From: Cyanoderma ruficeps
Taxonomy: Eukaryota > Chordata > Aves > Passeriformes > Timaliidae
NCBI GenBank assembly: GCA_008694505.1
Contig: VZDJ01007755.1
Location: 1,751,409 to 1,815,408, forward strand
Length of the DNA: 64,000 nucleotides
Direction of reading: 5' to 3'
Each line of letters starts with the position of its first letter. Positions within the stretch are counted from its first letter, which is position 1. This document shows positions 12,625-22,977 of this stretch, one piece after another. The notes under the pieces were generated by a model, which made no database searches, was not told the DNA's origin, and saw only the letters and a program-made list of their open reading frames with translations. The translations under genes and the position numbers were made by a program.

Positions 12625-13920
12625 ATTTGCAGGCAGATGTTAGCCAGCACCATAACTCAGGCAACAATTTTTCTGAATTATCACAATGTTTTGTTCATCA
12701 TCTGAGTTCTGTTAAGTCACTGCTGATGCTGTTTATGTTTTTGATGAGTTTTGGGGGTTTTATCTACAAATACTTGTTCCTTATGATTAATCTTACCCTT
12801 TTTTCAATCTCCTGTCACTCTCATTTTGTTGATAAGCAATGTTTCTTAAAGCACAGTATCCTCAGCTTTTGTTTCTATTTCGCTACAAAATTTTAAGCAC
12901 AGAAGAACTTTACTTACTATAGGGGTGATAAGATTCATATTCTCAAATTGGAAAAGCCCTTGTGAGAAGCAACAGAAGGGACTTTCTACTTGTCAATTTT
13001 GTTGATTGTTTTCCAGCTCATCAGCGAAATTTCTGATGTAATATATTAATACTACCAATTATTAACACCTTGTGGTAATAATTGGTAAAAAATGTGTAAA
13101 TAATGAAAGAGGTTCCTTACCAATGGTAAGACACCTATTTACATTATTTACACATTTTTGCCCAAATACTGCACAATGACAACTTCTGGGATTTTGCTAC
13201 AGATGGAACTGGGAGCAGTCAAACTTACAAGACATGAGACTTAGGGGAAAAAATAAGTTCTTAGTATAATCCAGCTTTAGACTTTATGTAAGCACCACAC
13301 AGACACAACTTGAAAGTTCCTATTAATATGTAGCCTGACAAAGGGTGATGCAAAGAAAACAAAAGGAAAATTATGTACCTTCAATTCTAAATTAAGCTAT
13401 TTTCCTTGTAAATAATAAAAGAGCCAAGGATGACTTTAAGAGGGATTGTTTGAAGGCTGGATAACTAATTCACATGGTAATATTTTATTTCATTTCATAT
13501 TTAGCTATTTTTGTGTTCATTAACTGAGGACTAATAGATTCACTGTGCAAAAAAAATAGATCCTTTGAAAATTAGCTGCATTGTTTTGTAGAGTTTGTGA
13601 AAATAGCTATTTGTGAGTATTTGATATATAATATGTACAGTTTCTTTTGAAGAAGAAAAGTGTGTTTGTAGTTGCAGTTTATGATATCTGGCATTTTGAC
13701 TAGATGTGATTCTTAGAATCAGATTTTCAATATATGGAAGCCAATTTACAAGGCCTATTGACTTCCCAAGAACAGTTACGAATAATTGTTTGAAATGTTT
13801 TTGGGTTTTTTCCTTCAGGCAGCTCCCAAAGTCATGCTAGCAAATAGAATGGAGAGGCCCAGATGGAGGTGTAGCTCATTTAATTCTGGATTTAAGCAAA
13901 TTTTAGCAAAACTATTTTAC
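12625..13920. other. Intergenic, holds the compound inverted repeat
   Basis: AT-rich DNA without a recognised gene or transposon. The only structure I see is the palindromic segment at 13053-13159. Confidence 0.6.
13053..13159. repeat. Compound palindrome: 12-bp, 18-bp and nested 6-bp perfect stems
   Basis: TACCAATTATTA (13053-13064) pairs with TAATAATTGGTA (13076-13087). Immediately after it, AAAAATGTGTAAATAATG (13088-13105) pairs without mismatch with CATTATTTACACATTTTT (13142-13159). Inside that loop CTTACC (13116-13121) pairs with GGTAAG (13125-13130). All pairings are perfect. No target duplication or transposon terminus was recognised, so the origin is open. Confidence 0.85.
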
Positions 13921-14096
13921 AGAATCACAGAATCATATCCAAACTAAACTTCCCCATACACAACTTACTGGCCTCCTAACTAAGTTTTTTCCAGTGATCA
14001 CCAGCCTTGGAATAATTTTATGGGAGACAATGCCAAAGATCTTCCTAAAGTCTAGGGAGACAATATCAGATGCTGTCTCCTCATTTACCAGGCCAG
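13921..14096 (-). mobile_element. CR1 LINE remnant: reverse-transcriptase piece joined to tail
   Basis: The minus strand at about 14096-14011 translates to TGLVNEETASDIVSLDF followed by RKIFGIVSHKI. This resembles the LINE/CR1 reverse-transcriptase motif TGLVDEGRAxDVVYLDFSKAFDTVSHxI. The minus strand then reaches ATGATTCTGTGATTCT at 13936-13921, the CR1 tail. The rest of the RT domain and the 3' region are missing, so the copy is internally deleted. Confidence 0.65.
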
Positions 14097-14232
14097 TGAT
14101 TTCACTTTGTAAGTTCATCAGATTGCTGAAACATGACTTCTCCTTTTCATTAAAGATGAAGAACTTTGAAACCAGGTATATCACCAGAGACTTGCTGGTG
14201 TGAGGCTGTTTTGTAGTACTTCCCAAGAATTC

Positions 14233-14251
14233 AAAAAAAAAAAAAAAAAAA
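14233..14251. repeat. Poly-A run (19 A)
   Basis: A homopolymer tract in unique-looking DNA. No processed pseudogene was recognised 5' of it. Confidence 0.9.
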
Positions 14252-16769
14252 GTATTGCCCAGACACAGTCTAGTTTTTTACTTCTCAGGAGTGATCATAA
14301 GAGCTAAGTAAGAAAAATGCCAAACTTTACACCTTTCATGAAAGTAACAGCTCTAGAACATGGGCCCCAAAGGAAAATCAAGCCCATATTCCAGAGCTAC
14401 GATTGCTCTTTCAGAATCAGGCATGAATTCTCCTAAAAGCTAGCTAGTTGCATAGTTCTAGGTATTTCCATGTATATAGCTAAAAAAAGAAAAGGCTTCA
14501 CCTGAAATATAAAGCATGACTGAGAATGCCAGTTAAAGAATTTCTGTAAAGAAAGGAGTTACCATAAGCTTGCTGCAAATTATACTGAATAATCCAAAGG
14601 AATTCTTCAAGACGAATCAAGCTTGCAATAATTTAAATGTGTTTTACAAAAAATATGCTTTGGTGATTATTTATAACTGTAGTAAAACCAACTATTAAAT
14701 ATAAATATTATTACCAAATGTAGCAATGATTGGGTCATCATTGAAGTTCTGATGCTGGTAAAACTCTCCAGGAAAGCCAAGGCACATTATTCTGGCTAAG
14801 TTATTAAAACAGGTGGGTTTGTTTCATGCTCTTCTTAATTTTAAGAATGTCTTTGTTTGGTTTTAAGACTTGATATATAAAGAAAAGTTACAATTTGGAA
14901 TGCATGATCTGTATCAGGAGAACAAATGCCTTTTTTGGGAAGGGAAGGCAGGTTTTGCATATGGCAAATATTCTTCCAGACAGATGCACAGTTTTTTGAG
15001 AGATAATCTGATGATCCTTGCTCTGTCTTTTCTCTTTTAAATACAGCTCAGCTGATGAGTCAGCTCTTCCACAATCTCTATTGCCATCTGTTTTGATTTA
15101 GAAATTAGTTTAAATTACAGATATTATTTTGCTCTATTCTTCATTTTTCCTGCTGTTTTTAAAGTAATGCATTTCTAGGAGGAAAGGAAGAAAGAAATAA
15201 CACCATCTGATTAGCAAATGTCAGTAATACATGTAATCATTTATTACAGTCAGAACAACTAATTCTTCTTCCTCATTTTCTTCAGTTGGCCTTAATGGAG
15301 TATTTAGTTACTTTTGATTCCATACAGAGCATTTGTTGGGGTTGTTTTGTCAGCTCAGCTAGTCAATTGTATAACAAATGAGAGACAATTGAATGAAATT
15401 TAAATTTCTAATAAAATCTAACTGACAGGCATTTGTGCCAGTATTTGTGTCTGTGCTAGCTGTCACTATGGGGTCTCATGGCCATGTCCCAGGCTTCTGA
15501 AAGAAGCACTCAGTGGTGGCACATCAGTGGCACTAAGTGTTCATGTTGGCACTCCTGCATGTTGCAGCAGCAGAGGGCACAATAGGGGTCTGTGGTGTCA
15601 GTGGTACTTGCTCTGTGAAGCTATTCATGTCACCAGGCTTCAGCAGATCTTTTTCCCTCTGCAACATGCACTGCACAATAGGATGGAACTACGTCATGTG
15701 CCTGTGCCTGCAGTCTCAGACTTTTTGGTATATACTTGGTAAGATCTCCCCAATAGATTTAAAAATTTGAAAGACCACTGCAAGTTTCCCTGTTTCCATT
15801 CCCACTCATTTTTGGCTGATGATTTCTATTAAAGTTATTTGTAATAAGCACATCTGTTTTGTTGAATACTTGAACACTGGAAAATCTCAGAAGTTTCTAT
15901 TCTTCTAGACAAGTATATATAACCACAATGATGTTTTTATGATTTGAAATAACTTAGAACTATAAATTCAGGAACAAGAAAAGAAGATGACGTTGCACCA
16001 CTAATTTTCACAGCCATAGATCTTGTAAGAGCACCATAAACTTGTTTGTAGTAATCTTTATTTTGGAAATAGATGAAAGAAAAAAACCCAGCAGTATTAA
16101 CTAAAGATCACTGAGGAGATAAAGAGCATGTCCACAATGCATAAATGGAAAAAATATTGACTGATACTTAACAAATTCTTACATACATCACATAATTATT
16201 TATGGATGATAAACTGTTCTAAGCATTTAGTTGGCAGGAGATGAAAAAGAAGCCTGCTGTTGATTCTGGCACAGAACCCTAACATTACTCAGCAACATAG
16301 TTATGAACATTGTAAATACAGCATATGGAAAAAACAACAAATGACTCTTTAGATGCATAAGTGATTAAAATTCAGTGTACTTACTGCGTAAGGTCAGCTG
16401 TAAACACTCATTAAACGTGAGTCCTTGACATCTCAGCTGCTTAGTCCTTGCTTCTTTTTTTGGAGTTTCTCCTCTTATTCATCTAAGCAAAAATCTTTTA
16501 AAGGGTCCTCTGATTGTGTCCTGGTAGAGATGAACTAAAAATCTTCTAATTGTCATGCCCTCTGGCTCAATATTACCTGCCTGGATGTCAGTGGTCCTAT
16601 CTAGAACATGAAATTAAGTGAATTCTCAGGTGAGCCACAGTGGTGGCAGCAAAGGTCATTTACATCTCAGTCTGTGTATAGTGTATTTGAACATTGTTTT
16701 AAAATGGAATGTGCTAGAGATGGTTTTGAATGTAGAAAAGTTATCTTAACATTGGAGATTTTTTTTATT
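14252..16769. other. Intergenic, nothing recognised
   Basis: About 2.5 kb of AT-rich DNA with only short open frames. I see no repeat, RNA gene or exon. Confidence 0.6.
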
Positions 16770-16940
16770 TGGAAAATGAAAAGAAAGAAATTTCACCCAA
16801 ACATGATGAAGAATTTCTTTACTGTGTGGGTAACCATTCACTGGAACAGGTTGCCCAGAGAGGTTGTGGAGTCTCCCTCACTGGAGATATTCAAGAACTA
16901 CCTGGACACAATCCTGTGCCAAGCTGTGGACAATCCTGTC
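16770..16940 (+). mobile_element. CR1 LINE 3' fragment lacking its tail
   Basis: The phrases GAATTTCTTTACTGTG, CACTGGAACAGGTTGCCC, AGAGAGGTTGTGGAGTCTCC and CTGGAGATATTCAAGAAC follow in the order typical of the CR1 3' region on the plus strand. The terminal microsatellite is not visible. The 162-codon open frame over this region is derived from the repeat. Confidence 0.8.
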
Positions 16941-17476
16941 CCATCTTCTGTGACACTACCAGCTGCCACAAAGCTGCATCTTCACCCCACTGAAAAGATG
17001 GCAGCAGCACTTATTATGGAAGAGTATAAGATGTGGCTATATCATCCTAATGAAAGACTCATGGTAATGAACAACACCAAGACACATTCTTTATGACAAT
17101 GAAAATTGTAGTCCAGTCAGTGCATTGAATTAATTTTTAGCCTTCTGTCATGGTACCAGATAAAAAGCAGGTTTAGCTCTGATAAAACTGGGTGGTGGAG
17201 AATGGGCTGCTATGCACAAGTGGTTTCATGAACCCATTAAATAAGACAGAGGCACAAATGATCAGTATCAAATAGATGGGAAAAGTGACTTGAGCCTCTC
17301 TAGCCTGTGGGAGAGCCGTAGCTCAGGTGTAGAGATTGGGGAAATGCTGTGTCACTGTTTGTTTGTCAAATATGCTGCCTCTGGCCACGTGCTTCAGAGA
17401 AGGGAAACTTGCACCATACTGCAAATAAAACTGCTTTCCTGTAGCAAGCTGTCGTCATGCAATAGTAAAACTCCAT

Positions 17477-17481
17477 GATGC
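17477..17481. repeat. Left target-site duplication of the LTR (GATGC)
   Basis: GATGC directly precedes the LTR and is repeated at 18075-18079 directly after it. Confidence 0.65.
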
Positions 17482-18074
17482 TGTTATGGTTTTAAGCCCA
17501 GATGGAGACGGAACACAACACAGCTGCCCACTCAGCTCCACCTCTCTTCCCCTAATCATGGTGGAATGGGGGGGAAAATAAAGTAAAACTTGTATTTTGA
17601 GATAAGAACAGTTTAAAAATTGAAAAGAAAGCAAAATGTAATAATAATGGTAAATAATATTAACAATAATGATAATAAAAAGTGATAAAACAAGTGATGC
17701 ACAATTGTAATTGCTCACCACCCAGTGACCGATGCCAGACTTTCCTTCCTGAAACTGGATCATTCCCCGTCTTGGATTACTCTCCCTCAGTTCATATACT
17801 TGGCATGGCATTCTCTTCATTTGGTCTGTAGAGGTCACCTGTCTCCCAGCTGTGCTCCCTCTCAATTTCTTTTGTGCACCTCCTCACTGGTAGAGTGTGA
17901 AACAAGTGAAAAAAAAAACAAAAAAAAGAGTCCTTGACTTAGGTTAAAGACAACTTAGTAAAAAACCAAAACATCAGTATGCTATCAACACCATTTTAAT
18001 TCTAAATCTAAAACACAGCACTGTAATAGCTACTGGGAAGAAATATTAACTCTGCCCTTGTTGAAGTCAGGAGA
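17482..18074 (-). mobile_element. ERV solo LTR, same family as 212-1020, with 5-bp target duplication
   Basis: The plus strand runs from TGTTATGGTTTTAAGCCCAG to a degraded end GTCAGGAGA. In between are the family landmarks: an (AAT/GAT)-rich stretch near 17640-17690, GCACAATTGTAATTGCTCACC, CTGTGCTCCCTC, TTTTGTGCACCTCC, AGTCCTTGACTTAGG and AAACACAGCACTGTA. Exact GATGC copies flank it at 17477-17481 and 18075-18079. A 5-bp duplication fits ERVL-type (and some ERVK) integration. The transcriptional sense is minus, with a decayed TATA near 17791-17800. No internal ERV sequence adjoins it. Confidence 0.82.
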
Positions 18075-18079
18075 GATGC
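18075..18079. repeat. Right target-site duplication of the LTR (GATGC)
   Basis: Exact copy of the pentamer at 17477-17481, immediately after the last LTR base. Confidence 0.65.
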
Positions 18080-18586
18080 AAATATATATATATTCATCTC
18101 ATGCTGTGAATTATTGTTCTGTTATTTTAGTTAACATGTATAAATTAGCAACGGAGTAGCATGACAGAAGACAATAATCATCATCTACAGCTGGATTTAA
18201 TTTTGAACTTCATGCAAAGGGCCTGTTGCCTCCCACACGTGATGACATCCAGCAGATTCCAGCCCTTGTAAAGGATACTGATCTCAAAGAGAGGAACATT
18301 CCTAGTGCTATCACAGCAGCTGAAAAGGCCTTTTGTAGCTCCATTGACTCAGTTTCCCCTGATACCAAGTGATAATATGGCCTGGCTACTAATGAGGTTT
18401 CAGGCTTTCATCTCCTCCTTTCCTCTCTCTTCCCCAATTCCCACAAACTTTGTGGCAGGAAATGCGCATCCATTTTTGTCGCCCTCAGTTTTTTTGCCTT
18501 GCGAGTGTTTGCAGTTTTGTAGTGGAGATTCTCACTCAGCTTCATGTAAACTATGTACATATTTAGAATTATCTACTTGATGGTGA

Positions 18587-18737
18587 TGTTCACCAACGAG
18601 GTCAAAGGGGTGGCTACCTGTGTAGCCAATCTTTTGCCTTCTGATCAAAATGTATATAAGATGGAGTCAGAAAATTAAAATAAGACTTTCCTGCCTGACC
18701 TTCTGCTGCCTGCCTCATCCTTTGTGTGTTGTGAACA
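18587..18737 (+). mobile_element. Candidate small solo LTR with CCAAT and TATA boxes
   Basis: The 151-bp segment begins TGTTCAC and ends GTGAACA, a perfect 7-bp inverted repeat of the TG...CA type expected of an LTR. Inside are CCAAT (18626-18630), TATATAAG (18653-18660) and an A-rich AATTAAAATAAGA stretch about 20 bases later, in promoter-like order. I see no target duplication, primer-binding site or second copy, and the length is short for an ERV LTR. It could equally be a chance promoter-like segment. Confidence 0.4.
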
Positions 18738-18789
18738 GCAAAACATTTCTATTCTCAACATGTAGCTAATAGCTGTTTTCAACTTTGTC

Positions 18790-19560
18790 ATGTGTTCCTT
18801 TGGCACCCAGCAGAGGGATAGGGTTGGTGAGGAGTGGAGGACAAGGAAGCCACTGCCCCTCTTTACCCAGAAGGGAACATGGAGCTCAAGGCTCACACTG
18901 CTTTGCAAGCAGGACACCCATCAGGCCATGATGGGAACAGGAGGCTGTGTCCCTGTCCATCCTCTGAGAGCTGCTCTGTCTCCTGAAGGGGTTAAAAAAG
19001 GATGGGACCTGCCCTCACCTGCTTCTCTGCAGCTGAGTGTGCTCCAGGGAGGCACCCTGCACTGGGCCCATGGGGGGATGTGGTGGATGAGCCCTTGCTT
19101 CCAGAGCTCACTTGGACTCGGGTGTCAGCCCAGCCTGAGCTTCCTAATCACAGGAGCAGATCCAGAGGTGGCTGGAGGGAGCTGCTACAACAGGGGGTGA
19201 CCGGGGGCTACAGGATGGCCAGGCTGGCAGGACACTGGGAGGGTGGCAGGACACCTGGGACAAGAGCAAGGGTATGAGCCCTCTCAGACAAGGTGGGGAA
19301 GGACCAACAGAGGCTTTTTCTCCCTTGGCTGATCCAGGGTCCTGTGGCACAGGCAACTAAAACCCTCAGCACAGGGAAGAGGATATTTTAAGCACCTCAG
19401 TGTCTTCAGTGCTGCAGGGCAGGACTCCCCCATGCCTCAGACATCTTTTTCTCCCTCTGCACTTGCTGAGTTTTCCCAGGGGCATGGTGATGGCTGGGGG
19501 CTGGCAGGACCGTCCCCTGTAACCTTTCCTCTTCCTGCACATCTGCGCACAGCCAGGCAT
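18790..19560. other. GC-rich block of unknown nature
   Basis: About 770 bp clearly richer in G and C than the DNA on both sides, but with few CpG dinucleotides, so it is not a classical CpG island. Open frames of 70-136 codons occur on both strands and overlap. None shows a known motif. A short internal near-repeat, CTGGCAGGACACTGGGA / GTGGCAGGACACCTGGGA, lies at about 19223-19262. It starts just 3' of the candidate LTR at 18587-18737 but no retroviral protein is visible. Confidence 0.4.
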
Positions 19561-22533
19561 TAATTGCTCTGAAATGTTTGTTTTGAAAAGTGACACTAGT
19601 GAGGTGACACAGTGCAGAAAGCACTTCAGAGTTGCTTGGGGAACAGCAACAAGATCTTAAGTAAAGCTCTTTTTGTTAGGTAAAGAAGTACAAGGACAGG
19701 AATGGATAATGCAGGAATAATTGAAGATTAGAGAAAAAGAAGGACAAAGCCCCTGAGCTTTGACCAGGAAATCTCATTTTTCAACAATATTGTCATGCTG
19801 CGTAACTAAATTGTGAAAATACTGCCATCATCTGGATGATTAAAAATATAATCTTTATTTTCTTAGTACAGTTTGAAAAAAATTGACAAAGTGATAGCAA
19901 ATTTCTGCCTAATTTAAAAATTTCACCTGATCCCAACAAAAAATAAACAACTAGTTTTTGACATGGAGGACTGTGGCTCTACCTGTCATAATTTATGGTT
20001 GTAATGATGCCAGACTTAGAGAACAATTCGAGTTGCTGTGTGTTGAGAGGTTCTCTGTGAAGGATGGGGGGAGATAACTTTCATGAAGGATAAAGTGCTT
20101 GTCTGTCATAAAAGTCTTACAGAACTTGCCTAATTTTGAGAGAAATTAAAACAAAATTCATGAAGCTTCATAGTTTTCTTCTGAATGCAATCTGTCTTCA
20201 GAGGTACATTTTTTCAAACTTGGAATCTGATTTTTAGATGGCATTTCCTCTACACTCCTTCTTTTCCTCTATTTCTTATGTCCAATGACAGCAAAACTTG
20301 TAGGTGTTCACACATTAAAAATTTACTAGTATTAAATATTGTCACAGACTGGAATCTCATACCTACTTTGAGGCAAAAGACTTGTATAAATTAGTACTTC
20401 AAATATTTTTAGGTAATGTACAACACTTGGTTCTGCTTATTGCATCCATACTCAGTAAAAGGTAGCAGCTTAATTACATTTTAAATTATGAAAGATCCTT
20501 TCATGCATGTACTTTAGCAAGTTTGTTAAATGAACTGAACCTTTGTTGACTTCTTAAATTAACAAGGGTATAAATTACTTGAAGAGGGGAAGCCTGCTTT
20601 CTTTTTTGTCCATTAAAGTAAAGCACAACCTTCTTACATTAAAAAATAAACAGACATTGATTCCTTAACATTTGTAGTCAATCCAAATGGCACTCTGCCA
20701 AGATAGATAAAACGAGAAAACTCCATATTTTATATTCATTCTTACTAATGTAGAAAATATATGGCTCTCCAAGGAGGCCTGTGGAAATGTCTTGGGAATC
20801 CTAAACAGATAAACTGTGCAGTTTCAGAAGAAATCTTTCCACAAAGGGACTTGGTTACCACAGCATCATGATATTGTCAGCAAGCTTCAAAGGATCAACT
20901 TTCTACAATCTTCCTGAAAATTGGAGTTGTTGACTGAATTTCACTTGCCTTGTCTGTCTTTCAGTATACAGTATATTTCTTACATTCAGGATATCATATA
21001 TACATATGTATATACACATATATAAATTATAAGAATAAAGAGGAGAGAGGGAGGAACTTAAATCTTAAAAGCTAGCAGGATAAAACCTGTGAAAGTGATT
21101 GCAATAATTGATCCTCATGTGTAGACCCACCATTTGCTACTGCATACTTGTTTAAGAGGAATTTCCTTATCAGTCTATATAAGTTCAGCACTCTGAAATA
21201 GCTAAAACTTTTTCATATGTAAAGCAATGAGGGAATAACTAGTAGCTAAAAGGTAGTAAATACAAATCAAAATATTTTATGAAAAGTGATCATCCAGTGC
21301 AATAGGAAATTGCTCAGTGGAGGTGGTGAACACAATGTATCCTCCAGGGGAGGACAGAGATGGTACAGATAATGTTATTATAAACTTGTGTAAGCCCAGA
21401 TAAGATAACCACTATAAACTATAGGAAATTTCTTGTCCCACAGCTAGATGATCAAACACCACTAAAGTTAGCAAAGCTCAGAAAACAAATATTGGGAACT
21501 GCACTTAGTTGTGTTCATAGATGTAATACTGACAAAAGTCAGAAATAGAATAGAGGATAAAGGACTTTAGAAGTCTGGAAGTTTGAATTTTAGAAATACA
21601 TATGCAAAGCATAAGCTTGGCTTTGAAAAAAATGTTAGCTTCCTAGTCTCTTTCTCAAGGACAACATTAAGTGAAATACTGCGCTAGGGATGTTGGAATA
21701 ATGGAGTCCAGGACTGTTATACATCAGCTGGGCATGTGGGAGTAGCTGTGATGTGACAACAAGGCAATGAGTTATGGGGTTGGTAGTGTTTTGGAAAAGA
21801 TCAAACCTTCCTTTGCATTCTGCTAAAAAAATGTAAGCAAAGATTTTGTGGTCATACATCCGTGGAGGATTGGGGGATTTTTGCAATCTATTTATTTTGG
21901 TAATGAACATTTCCATTCTGAAGGACGAATTGTTGTTCTGTTTTGAGAACCAACTTTGTTGCTTTTTGTAATACTTCAAGAATTTTTCCCTCCCTCTGCT
22001 TTTTTTTTTCTACCTGACTATTGCTGTTTACAAACAGCCAGGCATCCCTACAGGTCTGGCTGCCTACACCAGGAAAAGAGAAGTTTCACAGTCATCAGAG
22101 GCGAGGAGCACCCAGAGGGCCTCCTGAGCAGGAAGGGAACTGCTGTCCCATCCAGGTGGTGAAATGGACACAGGGCACAAAGAATTTCTGTATCATAACA
22201 GAAAAAAAAAGTGCCCCTCAGAAAAATCCAGGAGAGTGAATTGCATAAAGGTTTTATGCAGAAAGGAAGGTTGCACCAGTGTGCTGGTACAAAACAGCAT
22301 TCTTCTTGGCAGTTTGATGTGTCCATCATTTCAACTCTAAGTATTTTAGAACAAAACTTAGTTATCTGAATATTCTTCCAAAACTTTTTTATCATAACAA
22401 TCTGACATGAACTGGATTTCTTCTTATCCTCTGGTGGCAGTGTTTAGGATTAAGGATTACTGAATTTTCAATTGATATATTTTAACTAAAAATATAAAAT
22501 CTAACAGGATGCATTCAAATCAGTGTCTTTTAC
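19561..22533. other. Intergenic, nothing recognised
   Basis: AT-rich DNA with a short TATATACATATG-type simple stretch near 20,998-21,030. No exon, RNA gene or transposon was recognised. Confidence 0.55.
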
Positions 22534-22977
22534 TGTAGCACACCCAGTGCCCGAGTTCCTACACCCCTAAGGTCTGGCCCTGGCTAGCTGTGGACCTCAG
22601 GGGGGGATCTAGGCTAGGACGAAGATAAAAAACAAAAGGTGCTCTTCTTCCTCGTAGGAAACTGCCTCACAGGTTTTAATGTACAACCCTTAAAATCCAG
22701 GAGGAGAAAAGAGGGAGTGACTCCCCGTGTGGGGAGTTTTAACCCCTACGGCAAAGGTGGGGAGGGGAACGGGGTCTGGTGACCAATGGGGGCTGACCAG
22801 GGGGAGGGAAGATATAGAGGGGATCAGGTGGAGAAACTGCAAATGTACATGGGAAGGTGGGACCAAGAAACACCCAGTGCAAAAACGAACTAACTACTTA
22901 GTGCAATACAACAACCCAGCAGTGGTCTTTTCTACAGTACGAAATATTTTACACTAAAATAAAATAACCAGCCTACA
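22534..22977. mobile_element. LTR-like element of a second family
   Basis: A 444-bp segment with a composition unlike its neighbours (C-rich then G-rich blocks such as GGGGAGGGGAACGGGGTCTG). It begins TGTAG and ends CTACA, a perfect 5-bp inverted repeat in TG...CA form. The flanks TTTAC (22529-22533) and TTTCC (22978-22982) could be a 5-bp target duplication with one change. The text resembles a repeat I recall from bird genomes, but I cannot name the family. Orientation is unclear: the plus strand has CCAAT, a weak TATA and AATAAA in order, while the minus strand has ATTAAA. Confidence 0.55.

Noticed and set aside
16608..17096. 162-codon plus-strand open frame
   Set aside because: Its middle part is CR1 3' sequence, and the remainder shows no domain. 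It is a repeat-derived frame.
212..18074. The two same-family LTRs as the ends of one provirus
   Set aside because: They lie 17 kb apart with no gag, pol or env remnants between them, and the second has its own target-site duplication, which shows an independent insertion.
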